Source: Microbacterium sp. Au-Mic1 (GTDB lineage Bacteria; Actinomycetota; Actinomycetes; Actinomycetales; Microbacteriaceae). From it: a DNA stretch of 64,000 nt. Positions within the stretch are counted from its first letter, which is position 1, and every line of letters starts with the position of its first letter. Where the stretch lies: assembly GCF_021341785.1 (NCBI RefSeq), contig NZ_JAJTTF010000013.1:1-64000 (forward strand), in the 5' to 3' direction. This document shows positions 26,685 to 34,224 of the stretch, piece by piece. The notes beneath the pieces are model-generated. The model made no database searches and was not told the origin of the DNA. It was given only the letters and a program-made list of their open reading frames with translations. A program made the translations under genes and the position numbers.

Positions 26685-29327
26685 ATGCCCTCCGCCCCGC
26701 TTCTGCGCGTGCGCGATCTCACGGTCACGCATCGCGGCGCGGGCGATCCCGCGGTCCGCGACGTCTCCTTCGATGTGAACGCCGGCGAGGTCGTTCTCCT
26801 CCTGGGCCCGTCCGGATCCGGCAAGTCCACGCTCGCGCTCGCGCTCGGCGGGCTGATCCCGCACTCGCTCGACGCCGAGATCACCGGCACCGTCGCGGTC
26901 CGCGGCCATGAGACCGCCACCACGCCCGTCGCCGAGCTGAGCCGGGATGTCAGCACCGTGTTCCAGGATCCGGATGCGCAGATCGTCACCGGATCCGTCC
27001 TGGACGAAACGGCGTTCGCGCTCGAGAATCTGTGCCTGCCCGTGAACGAGGTGCTGGAACGCACCGAGCACGCCCTCCGCCGCATGGGCCTGTGGGAGCG
27101 CCGCGACGAGAACCCCGACCGTCTGTCCGGCGGAGGGAAGCAGCGTCTGGCGATCGCCGCCGCACTCGCGACGTCCGCCCCGGTGCTCATCCTGGACGAG
27201 CCCACGGCGAACCTCGACCCGTCCGGCACCGCCGAGGTGCATGCGGCGCTCGCGAGCCTCGCCGGGCCGACGCGCGCGATCGTCCTCGTCGAGCACGACC
27301 TCGACGCGGAGTGGTTCCTGAGCCCGCGGAGCACGGTCGAGGCCGGCTTCGCGACGCGCGCCATCGTGCTCGACGACGACGGAAGGGTCGCCTTCGACGG
27401 CCCCGCCGCGTCGATTCTGCGCGAGCACGCCGACGAGCTGGTGGCGCTCGGCGTGCGCCTTCCCACGGCCGCCCTCGCCGCGCGGCGGCTGAACGAGGGG
27501 CTGCCGTCGCTCGGGACGGATCCGATCGCCCCCCTTCCGCTCACGGCCACGGAGCTCGCGGCGGCGCTGCGGACTCTGGGGGCGGACGCGCCGATGTCCG
27601 AGACCCCGTCGATTCCGGCAGCACGACCCGGATCCGGCGTTCTCACGACCGGATCTGCGGAGCCTCATCCCGTCGATGCGCCGGAGCCGGTCATCGCCGT
27701 GCGCGGCCTGGACGTCGCCCGCGGGCGAACGCCGATCCTGCGCGGTATCGACCTCGACATCGCGCCCGCGTCGATCACGGCCGTGATCGGGCCGAACGGC
27801 GCGGGCAAGTCGACGCTCGTGCAGGCACTGGCCGGAGTGGTGCCACCGCCGCGTGGGCGTGTCCGGCTCCTGGGCCTCGACCCGGCGACCGCGTCACCGC
27901 GCACCCTGGCCGCGCACATCGGCTTCGTGTTCCAGAACCCGGAGCACCAGTTCATCGCGCACACGGTGTTCGACGAGCTGGCGCATGGCCTTCGGCTGCG
28001 TCGCACCCCGCCCGAGGAGATCGCCGAGCGCGTCGGGGCGATGCTCGATCGCTTCGGCCTCGCGGACAAGGCCGCCACGCACCCGTACCTGCTCTCGGGC
28101 GGCGAGAAGCGCCGGCTCTCGGTGGGCACCGCGCTCATCACGCGCCCCCGCATCCTCGTGCTCGACGAGCCGACGTTCGGTCAGGATCTGCGCCGCACCG
28201 ACGAGCTGCTCGCTCTGTTCCGAGAGCTCCGCGCCAACGGCACGACGATCGTGCTCGTGACGCACGACCTCGACCTGGTGGTGCGACATACGACCCACAC
28301 GGTGCTCGTCGAGGGCGGCGCGGTCGTTGCCGCCGGCCCCACCCCGGCGCTCGTGCGCGATGGCCTGATGCCGCTTCCGACGGCATACGCGGCGGTCCCG
28401 CCGGCGCTGCGCCGGCTGCTCGCCGACGAGGACGCGGCCGTCGCCGGAGCACCCCGCGCAGAGACGACCCAGGCCCCACCGGCCTCGGCGGCGGAATCAG
28501 CTCAGGCGACCCCGCCGGATCACCCCTCCCCGACGGCCCCGACGGCCCCGTACGCCGAGCAGCCGTCGGCACCGGCGCGCGCCTGGCTGCACGGCCTGAA
28601 CCCGCTCGCCAAGCTCGGAGCGGTGCTGCCCGCGATGGCGCTGCTGCTGTTCGTGCGGGACCTCGCGACGCCGCTCGCATTCCTGGTGCTCGCCTACATG
28701 GTGCTGCTGACGGGCGCGCGACTGACCGCGCGCATCTGGGCGGTACTGCTGCTCGCGATCCCCGCGGGGATCCTCGTGCTGGGACTGTCCATGGCGCTGT
28801 GGACGGATCCGGCACAGGTCGCCGCGACCCCCGCCGTGCTGCAGATCGGCGCATGGCAGCTGCACGCCGGCGCGCTCGAGGCCGGGTTCGCGACGGGACT
28901 GCGGCTGGCGGCGATCCTCGCGCTCTCGCTCATCTCCGGCCTCACCACGACCGGGCCGGACGTGGTGCGTGCGGGCGTGCAGCAGCTGCGGATCCCGTAC
29001 CGGATCGGCTACACGGCGCTCGCGGCCTACCGGTTCGTGCCGCGCTTCGGCTACGAGCTGAGCGTGATCCGGGCGGCGCACCGGGTGCGCGGCACGCATG
29101 GCGGGCGCGGCCCGTTCGCCCGGGTCGCACGCGGCTGGGGCTACATCGTGCCGCTGCTGGCGAGCGCGATCCGGCATGCCGAGCGGGTGGCGCTGGCCAT
29201 GGACTCGCGCGCCTTCGGCGCGCATCCCACCCGCACCGAGCGGCACGAGGTGCCGTTCCGCGCGCGCGACCTCCTCTTCCTGATCCTGATGCTCGCCGCC
29301 TCCGCGGCTCTCCTGGTCCTGACATGA
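26685..29327 (+). CDS. Fused ECF transporter energising module: two ATPase domains plus EcfT
   Basis: 880 aa carrying three subunits in one chain. ATPase 1 (about 1-280) has Walker A GPSGSGKS (41-48), a slightly unusual signature LSGGGKQRL, and Walker B VLILDEPTANLDP. ATPase 2 (about 335-590) has Walker A GPNGAGKS, signature LSGGEKRRL and Walker B ILVLDEPTFGQDL. An Ala/Pro-rich linker leads to the EcfT membrane domain (about 628-880). This shows the coupling-helix motifs IRAAHRVRG and AMDSRAFG (Ala-Arg-Gly type) and several membrane segments. Two-ATPase fusions are common (YkoD); adding EcfT as a third domain is less usual. The module powers an S component, presumably the upstream gene. An iron box precedes it. 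Confidence 0.9.
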   Translation: MPSAPLLRVRDLTVTHRGAGDPAVRDVSFDVNAGEVVLLLGPSGSGKSTLALALGGLIPHSLDAEITGTVAVRGHETATTPVAELSRDVSTVFQDPDAQIVTGSVLDETAFALENLCLPVNEVLERTEHALRRMGLWERRDENPDRLSGGGKQRLAIAAALATSAPVLILDEPTANLDPSGTAEVHAALASLAGPTRAIVLVEHDLDAEWFLSPRSTVEAGFATRAIVLDDDGRVAFDGPAASILREHADELVALGVRLPTAALAARRLNEGLPSLGTDPIAPLPLTATELAAALRTLGADAPMSETPSIPAARPGSGVLTTGSAEPHPVDAPEPVIAVRGLDVARGRTPILRGIDLDIAPASITAVIGPNGAGKSTLVQALAGVVPPPRGRVRLLGLDPATASPRTLAAHIGFVFQNPEHQFIAHTVFDELAHGLRLRRTPPEEIAERVGAMLDRFGLADKAATHPYLLSGGEKRRLSVGTALITRPRILVLDEPTFGQDLRRTDELLALFRELRANGTTIVLVTHDLDLVVRHTTHTVLVEGGAVVAAGPTPALVRDGLMPLPTAYAAVPPALRRLLADEDAAVAGAPRAETTQAPPASAAESAQATPPDHPSPTAPTAPYAEQPSAPARAWLHGLNPLAKLGAVLPAMALLLFVRDLATPLAFLVLAYMVLLTGARLTARIWAVLLLAIPAGILVLGLSMALWTDPAQVAATPAVLQIGAWQLHAGALEAGFATGLRLAAILALSLISGLTTTGPDVVRAGVQQLRIPYRIGYTALAAYRFVPRFGYELSVIRAAHRVRGTHGGRGPFARVARGWGYIVPLLASAIRHAERVALAMDSRAFGAHPTRTERHEVPFRARDLLFLILMLAASAALLVLT

Positions 29328-29333
29328 TCCGGA

Positions 29334-29392
29334 TTCGAAGCGCGCAAATGACTCCATGCACCGCGATTTCGGAGCCATTTGCGCACTTCGAA
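29334..29392. other. Long hairpin between the ECF fusion and the siderophore-interacting protein gene
   Basis: Arms 29334-29355 (beginning TTCGAAGCGCGCAAATG) and 29371-29392 (ending CATTTGCGCACTTCGAA) pair over 22 bp with two mismatches, both G-U in RNA. The loop is 15 nt. It starts six bases after the upstream stop and ends 20 bp before the next start. It may act as a processing or attenuation site. Confidence 0.8.
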
Positions 29393-29412
29393 ACACAGAT
29401 GAAAGGTTCCCG

Positions 29413-30288
29413 ATGGCATACAGCAAGATGGTCAAGCCGGCCTCGGCCGGGCTCGTCCCCCTCACCGTGCTGCGGACCGAGCGGCTCGCCCCGCACTGGA
29501 TCCGCGTCACCCTCGGCGCCGGTGAGATCGAACGGTTCACCCCGATGGGTTTCGACCAATGGTTCCGGCTCTTCCTGCCTGTCGGCGGCGAGGCGGCGCT
29601 GAGCCGAGTGCCGGCCAAGGCCAACCACACCCTCGGGTACCTGAAGTTCCTCCGGATCCCCGACGGCGAGCGCCCGGTCATGCGCAACTACAGCGTGCGT
29701 GCGTTCCGCCCTGCCGCGGCCGAGGCCGAGGCAGAGCTCGACGTGGACTTCGTGCTGCACGGCTCCGCCGCCGACGGCACCGCGGGCCCGGCCTCACGGT
29801 GGGCCGAGACCTGCCGTCCAGGCGAGCACGTGCTCGTGATCGATGAGGGGCTCACCTTCAATCCCGAGCGCGGCACGGACCGGGTGGTGCTCGTCGGCGA
29901 TGAGACTGCTCTGCCCGCGATCGCCGCGATCTGCGCGTCGCTGCCCGCGCACGCGACCGGATCCGTGCTGCTCGAGGCGCCGTCCGCGGAGGACGCGCTG
30001 GATTTCCCGCACCCCGACGGCATCGACGTGCAGTGGTTCGTGCGCGCGCCCTCCGACCGGCCCGGCGTGCTCGCTCTGGCGGCACTGCGCGATCTGGCTC
30101 TCCCCGAGGCGCCGTTCCACGCCTATGCCGCGGGAGAGCAGGCGCTGGCTTCCGGTGCGCGCAAGCTTCTGGTCGGCGAGCGCGGCGTCGACAAGGGGCA
30201 GGTCAGCTTCTGCGGCTACTGGCGGATCGGCTCGTCCTCTCCCGCCTCCCGCGCGGCGCGCGAGACGGCGGCGGAACCGCTGGGCTGA
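29413..30288 (+). CDS. Siderophore-interacting protein (FAD-dependent ferric reductase family)
   Basis: 291 aa from MAYSKMVKPASAGLVPLTV, with GAAAGG six bases upstream. The FAD-binding beta-barrel carries RNYSVRAFRP, the RxYS/T motif that holds the flavin. The C-terminal NAD(P)H-type domain (about 140-280) contains VVLVGDETALPAIAAI and ends with VSFCGYWRIG, as in SIP proteins such as ViuB. These enzymes reduce ferric siderophores in the cytosol and release iron. It is the last gene of the iron-box/ECF cluster, which supports an iron-uptake reading of the transporter. The gene is complete and followed by a hairpin. Confidence 0.92.
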   Translation: MAYSKMVKPASAGLVPLTVLRTERLAPHWIRVTLGAGEIERFTPMGFDQWFRLFLPVGGEAALSRVPAKANHTLGYLKFLRIPDGERPVMRNYSVRAFRPAAAEAEAELDVDFVLHGSAADGTAGPASRWAETCRPGEHVLVIDEGLTFNPERGTDRVVLVGDETALPAIAAICASLPAHATGSVLLEAPSAEDALDFPHPDGIDVQWFVRAPSDRPGVLALAALRDLALPEAPFHAYAAGEQALASGARKLLVGERGVDKGQVSFCGYWRIGSSSPASRAARETAAEPLG

Positions 30289-30307
30289 TTCCCTCCCGAA
30301 CCGCCTC

Positions 30308-30345
30308 GAACCGCCTCCGGGCGCACGGGGCGCCGAAGGCGGTTC
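30308..30345. terminator. Bidirectional terminator-like hairpin
   Basis: GAACCGCCTCCGG and CCGAAGGCGGTTC form a 13-bp stem with one mismatch and a 12-nt loop. It lies between the convergent siderophore-interacting protein and ABC permease genes. Confidence 0.75.
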
Positions 30346-30387
30346 GATCCGGTTCGGACCGGCAGCGGACTCAGGCATCGAGCCCGC

Positions 30388-31152
30388 TCAGCTGATCTTC
30401 TTCTTGTAGATGGCGATCGCGAAGCCGTAGGCGACCACGAGGATCCCGACCATCCAGGCGAGGGCGATCCAGATGCTGGATCCCACCGGCTGCTCGTTGA
30501 ACAGCGCACGGATGGTGTTCACGATCGACGTCACCGGCTGGTACTCGGCGAACCAGGCCACCGGACCCGGCATCGATGAGGTGGGCACGAACGCCGAGCT
30601 GATGAACGGCAGGAAGATGAGCGGGTAGCTGAAGGCGCTCGCGCCGTCCACGGTCTTGGCGCTCAGACCCGCGATCACGGCGAGCCAGGTCAGCGACAGG
30701 GTGAACAGGATGAGGATCCCGACCACGGCCAGCCATGCCCCGACCGAGGCCCCGGTGCGGAAGCCCAGCGCGAACGCGACGCCGACCACGATCGCCACGG
30801 ACACGATGTTCGCGACGAGCGAGGTGAGCACGTGCGCCCAGAGCACGCTCGATCGGGCGATCGGCATGGACTGGAAGCGCTCGAAGATGCCGCCCTGCAG
30901 GTCCAGGAACAGCCGGTACGAGGTGTACGCGATGCCGGACGCGATCGTGATGAGCAGGATGCCCGGCAGCATGTAGTCGATGTACGACTGGTCGGATCCG
31001 GTGTGGATCGCCCCGCCGAGGACGTAGACGAACAGCAGCATGAGCGCGATCGGAGTTACCGCGGTGGTGATGATCGTGTCGGGGCTGCGCAGGATGTGCT
31101 TGAGCGAGCGGCCGGTGAGCGTACCGGTGTCACTCAGGACGTGGCTGGTCAT
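30388..31152 (-). CDS. ABC-2 type transporter permease (DrrB-like)
   Basis: 254 aa with six membrane segments. The family landmark appears as FLDLQGGIFERFQSMPIARSS in the first loop, and LPFISSAFVPTSSMPGPVAWFAEYQP near the C-terminal end is typical of DrrB/NodJ-type permeases. The ATG overlaps the stop of the ATPase gene upstream (ATGA). It forms the membrane part of an exporter whose substrate is not evident. The group is controlled by the PadR gene at the head of the operon. Confidence 0.92.
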   Translation of the reverse strand: MTSHVLSDTGTLTGRSLKHILRSPDTIITTAVTPIALMLLFVYVLGGAIHTGSDQSYIDYMLPGILLITIASGIAYTSYRLFLDLQGGIFERFQSMPIARSSVLWAHVLTSLVANIVSVAIVVGVAFALGFRTGASVGAWLAVVGILILFTLSLTWLAVIAGLSAKTVDGASAFSYPLIFLPFISSAFVPTSSMPGPVAWFAEYQPVTSIVNTIRALFNEQPVGSSIWIALAWMVGILVVAYGFAIAIYKKKIS

Positions 31153-31955
31153 TTCACTGCCTCCTTCGTGGAATCAGGGGTGGTCGCGGAACCCGCGGAC
31201 GGGCCGACCAGGGCGAGGAAGACCTCCTCGAGGGTGGGCTGCTTCTCGACGTACTCGACCTTCGCCTGCGGCAGGAGCCGCTTGAGCTCGGCGAGCGTGC
31301 CGTTCTGGATGATCGTGCCCTCGTGCAGGATCGCGATCCGGTCGGCCAGCTGCTCCGCCTCGTCGAGGTACTGCGTGGTGAGCAGCACGGTGGTGCCGCC
31401 GTTCGCGAGCTCCTTGACGGTGTCCCACACCTCGATCCGCGCCTGCGGGTCGAGACCCGTGGTCGGCTCGTCGAGGAAGATCACCGGCGGATTGCCGATC
31501 AGGCTCATCGCGATGTCGAGCCGGCGGCGCATGCCGCCGGAGTAGGTGCCCGCGCGACGCCCTCCGGCGTCGGTGAGCGAGAACCGTGCCAGCAGCTCGT
31601 CGGCGACGGATCCGGGATCCTTCAGGTGCCGCAGCTTCGCGACGAGCACGAGGTTCTCGCGTCCCGTGAGGATCTCGTCGACCGCGGCGAACTGGCCGGT
31701 GAGGCTGATCGCGTCGCGGACGTCGTTCGGCGCCGAGGCGACGTCGAAGCCCTGGACGGTGGCGGCTCCGCCGTCGGCCTTCAGCAGCGTCGACAGGATC
31801 CGCACGAGCGTGGTCTTGCCGGCGCCGTTCGAGCCGAGCAGGGCGAAGATGCTGCCCCGTTCGACTTCGAAGTCGACGCCGCGCAGGACCTGCAGGTCCT
31901 TGAACGCCTTGGTGATGCCCCGCACGCGGATCGCGGGGGCGGTGAGGGTGGTCAT
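31149..31955 (-). CDS. ABC transporter ATPase (DrrA-like)
   Basis: 268 aa from MTTLTAPAIRVRGITKAF. The start fits the family and lies just after the DUF1048 stop. Walker A is LGSNGAGKTT (about 39-48), with the Q-loop in SLTGQFAAVDEILTG. The signature is YSGGMRRRLDIAMSL, Walker B PPVIFLDEPTTGLDP and the switch region LLTTQYLDEAEQLAD, where Gln replaces the usual His, as is common in this subfamily. The C-terminal part is short, as in daunorubicin-resistance ATPases. It pairs with the overlapping permease as an ABC-2 exporter, possibly for a toxic compound or peptide. Confidence 0.93.
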   Translation of the reverse strand: MTTLTAPAIRVRGITKAFKDLQVLRGVDFEVERGSIFALLGSNGAGKTTLVRILSTLLKADGGAATVQGFDVASAPNDVRDAISLTGQFAAVDEILTGRENLVLVAKLRHLKDPGSVADELLARFSLTDAGGRRAGTYSGGMRRRLDIAMSLIGNPPVIFLDEPTTGLDPQARIEVWDTVKELANGGTTVLLTTQYLDEAEQLADRIAILHEGTIIQNGTLAELKRLLPQAKVEYVEKQPTLEEVFLALVGPSAGSATTPDSTKEAVK

Positions 31956-31957
31956 GA

Positions 31958-32323
31958 TCAGTTCTCCTTTCCTGCGACGTCGTCGATCGCCTTGTTGAGG
32001 CGGGTGCGCTCCTTGTCCAGCCACACCTTGCCGTTGTAGGCACGGGCGAACGTCTCGGCGAACTCCGCCGGGTCGTCGCCCACGATGTCGCGCACCGGGG
32101 TGCCGTCGGCGGCCGCGCGCTCCCAGAGGTCGGCGAGGTCGCTGAGCATCGTCACCATGGTGTCGCCGTCGACGATGCCGCCGGCGAGCATGAGGTAGCG
32201 ATCCGTTGCCTTGGCGACGGTGCCGTAGGGCTGGGCGAGGGCCTCGATACGGGCCTTGTACTGCCGGTACTGCTTCTTCTGCTCGAGGGACCCGGTGAGG
32301 GCTTCGATCCACTTGGCGGCCAT
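31958..32323 (-). CDS. DUF1048 family protein
   Basis: 121 aa from MAAKWIEALTGSLEQKKQYR, with GGAG upstream (GAAGGAGCCTGAC before ATG). It is a soluble, helical, charged protein (YRQYKARIEALAQPYGTVAKATDRYLML). This is the pattern of DUF1048 proteins, which regularly sit between a PadR regulator and an ABC exporter. The function is unknown. It starts one base after the PadR stop and ends two bases before the ATPase start, so it is translated with both. Confidence 0.85.
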   Translation of the reverse strand: MAAKWIEALTGSLEQKKQYRQYKARIEALAQPYGTVAKATDRYLMLAGGIVDGDTMVTMLSDLADLWERAAADGTPVRDIVGDDPAEFAETFARAYNGKVWLDKERTRLNKAIDDVAGKEN

Positions 32324-32324
32324 G

Positions 32325-32684
32325 TCAGGCTCCTTCGTTCGTGTCGGTCGTGCTGATGTGGGAGGTGTGGCGGAGCTGTTCGATGTGCTCTGCGAGGAAG
32401 CTCCAGGTCCTCCAGAACTCGGCGAGCTGATCCCGCCCCTGCGTGTTGAGCGAGTACACCTTGCGCGGCGGCCCCTTCTCGGACGGGACCTTCTCCACAT
32501 CCACGAGGCCCCGCTGCTCGATCCGCACCAGCAGCGCGTAGACGGTGCCCTCCGCGATGTCGGAGAACCCTCCGTCCCGCAGCCGCGTGGTGATCTCGTA
32601 TCCGTAAGCCGATCGCTCGGCCAGGATCGCCAGGACGATCCCCTCGAGAGTGCCCTTGAGCATCTCGGTCATCTGACTCGCCAT
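32325..32684 (-). CDS. PadR family transcriptional regulator
   Basis: 119 aa from MASQMTEMLKGTLEGIVLAIL, with GAAGGAGGCGAT directly upstream. The winged helix has the PadR hallmark YGYEITTRLRDGGFSDIAEGTVYALLVRIEQRGLV and the wing KGPPRKVYSLNTQG. A short C-terminal helix serves as dimer arm. PadR proteins usually repress an adjacent transporter and are released by its substrate. It is first in the operon PadR, DUF1048, ATPase, permease. Tandem palindromic repeats directly upstream are its likely operators, so autoregulation is expected. Confidence 0.93.
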   Translation of the reverse strand: MASQMTEMLKGTLEGIVLAILAERSAYGYEITTRLRDGGFSDIAEGTVYALLVRIEQRGLVDVEKVPSEKGPPRKVYSLNTQGRDQLAEFWRTWSFLAEHIEQLRHTSHISTTDTNEGA

Positions 32685-32708
32685 CGCGATCGCCTCCTTC
32701 TTCTACTC

Positions 32709-32771
32709 AGTGATGTTGACTACCGGTAGACAGTAACACTGAGTACCGGTACATAGCAACACTGAATACCG
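32709..32771. promoter_or_regulatory. Operator region of the PadR operon
   Basis: AGTAACACTGAGTACCG (32732-32748) and AGCAACACTGAATACCG (32755-32771) are direct repeats 23 bp apart. TACCGGTA occurs at 32721-32728 and 32744-32751. The first lies at the centre of a larger inverted repeat flanked by CTCAGTG and CACTGAG. The region begins about 25 bp before the PadR start and so covers the promoter. Confidence 0.7.
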
Positions 32772-32913
32772 AACTTTTTTCTCCCCGGTTCTGGCGGCTC
32801 CCATCAGCCGCACCGCTCATTCCTGGATCAGCGTCAGATCCGTCCGCGGCGCCGACGGGTTCGATGGCGCGAGCGACCCCCTCATCCCCGAGCCGACCTC
32901 TCGCCCACCGCAT

Positions 32914-32951
32914 GACGAAACCCCCGGATCCGAGGATCCGGGGGTTTCGTC
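32914..32951. terminator. Strong hairpin terminator
   Basis: GACGAAACCCCCGGATCC and GGATCCGGGGGTTTCGTC form a perfect 18-bp stem with a 2-nt gap (effectively a tetraloop). It ends the minus-strand gene at 33034 and isolates the PadR promoter region. Confidence 0.85.
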
Positions 32952-33033
32952 CGTCAGGCAGGCGCCAGGACAGCCGGGCGCCCCGACACCAGGGGCTTCG
33001 CGGGATGATCCGCTTCGACCGTGTCAGCACCTC

Positions 33034-33483
33034 TCAAGCCCAGTCATCGGCATGCAGCTGGCGCACGCCGCGGTCGTGCAGCAGGAACTGCGCCCGGAGG
33101 GGGATGCCGAGCGATGACGTCTGCCGCCGCAGCGCCCGGGCCCAGAGCCGCACATCGTCGTCCTCGCCGCCGACGGTCGCGTCGCCGATCCGCTCCCACA
33201 CGAGCACGACGGCCGCATTGCCGGTGAGCTCGCGGAGCATCCCGATCCGGTGCGCGAGCACATGCGCCTGGGCGACGTCGCCGAGTTCATCGATCGACAC
33301 CACCTCGAGCGGATCTGCCGGATAGTCGGCCATCGGCATGAGCGGCTCGCCGAGCCGTCCCCGGCCGTCGATGAAGAGCAGCCAGAACTGCCGCTGGTTC
33401 GCCCGTTGGAGCAGCAGCTCCAACGCATCGCGGAGGTCGTCGTCGCCGGTGAGCACGTGGTCGCGCAGAGTGTCGGGGTTCAT
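33034..33483 (-). CDS. Hypothetical protein, alpha/beta fold, unknown function
   Basis: 149 aa from MNPDTLRDHVLTGDDDLRDA. The sequence alternates strands and helices: FWLLFIDGRGRLGEPLMPMADYP, VSIDELGDVAQAHVLAHRIG, NAAVVLVWERIGDATVGGEDDDVRLWARALRRQ. I do not recognise a named family. It looks like a small cytosolic domain in the general size range of JAB/RadC-like folds, but no H-x-H metal motif is visible, so I make no assignment. It stands alone between a strong terminator downstream and the divergent molbindin gene upstream. Confidence 0.75.
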   Translation of the reverse strand: MNPDTLRDHVLTGDDDLRDALELLLQRANQRQFWLLFIDGRGRLGEPLMPMADYPADPLEVVSIDELGDVAQAHVLAHRIGMLRELTGNAAVVLVWERIGDATVGGEDDDVRLWARALRRQTSSLGIPLRAQFLLHDRGVRQLHADDWA

Positions 33484-33677
33484 GCGGTCAGCCTGCTCGT
33501 CCGGCGGGACCGGTGACCGGCCGATCACGCAACCGGTGCGGAACTGCGCCGGATCCGCGATTGTGGATAACCATCGACGACCGTCGGACGCCCCGCGATT
33601 CCGGCCCGGAAACGCCCCGATCTCCGCGTCCGCGGAAGGATTCGGCGCGGGATCGGAACGCGGGTATGGTCGCCCCC

Positions 33678-34103
33678 ATGAAGACCTCTGCGCGCAACCG
33701 CTTCACCGGATCCGTCTCCGGGATCGCCGTCGGCACCGTCAACGACGAGGTGGAGGTGACGCTGCCCGACGGTCGCACGATCGCCGCCATGGTCACCCGC
33801 AACAGCGCCGAGCGCCTCGGCCTCGCGATCGGCTCCGAGGTGGTGGCCTTGACCAAAGCCCCGTGGGTGATCCTGGCCACGGACACGGAGGGCTACCGGT
33901 TCTCGGCACGCAATCAGTTCGTCGGCACCGTCAGCAGACTCGACCGCGGCTCCGTGAACTCCGCCGTCGACGTCACCTCGGGCGATGTGGTGATCACCGC
34001 CGTGATCACCAACGAGAGCGTCGACGAGATGGGTCTCGAGGTCGGCGCCGCCAGCACCGCCATGTTCAAGGCCTCGAACGTCATCCTCGCGATTCCGAGC
34101 TGA
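33678..34103 (+). CDS. Molbindin: tandem TOBE/Mop domain protein
   Basis: 141 aa made of two Mop/TOBE repeats. Repeat 1 is SARNRFTGSVSGIAVGTVNDEVEVTL...GSEVVALTKAPWVILAT; repeat 2 is SARNQFVGTVSRLDRGSVNSAVDVTS...ASTAMFKASNVILAI. The S-A-R-N-x-F-x-G start and the (T/M)K-A-xx-V-I-L-A end are the molybdate-binding signature of molbindins. These bind and store molybdate or tungstate in the cytosol. The ATG lies seven bases after TATGGT, a leaderless pattern; an in-frame ATG four codons upstream is possible. It lies about 28 kb from modABC, whose regulator carries one similar domain. Confidence 0.9.
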   Translation: MKTSARNRFTGSVSGIAVGTVNDEVEVTLPDGRTIAAMVTRNSAERLGLAIGSEVVALTKAPWVILATDTEGYRFSARNQFVGTVSRLDRGSVNSAVDVTSGDVVITAVITNESVDEMGLEVGAASTAMFKASNVILAIPS

Positions 34104-34175
34104 GCGACCGTTCAGCCGGCTCGCCCCCTTCCTGCCACGGCGAGCAGGCGGAGGACGATCCTGCAGGCAGCGGAG

Positions 34176-34205
34176 ACGCCCCCGGATCCGAAGATCCGAG
34201 GGCGT
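34176..34205. terminator. Bidirectional terminator hairpin
   Basis: ACGCCCCCGGATC and GATCCGAGGGCGT form a 13-bp stem with one mismatch and a CGAA loop, between the convergent molbindin and acyl-CoA dehydrogenase genes. Confidence 0.8.
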
Positions 34206-34224
34206 ACCGTGAGGCGTCAGGCGA

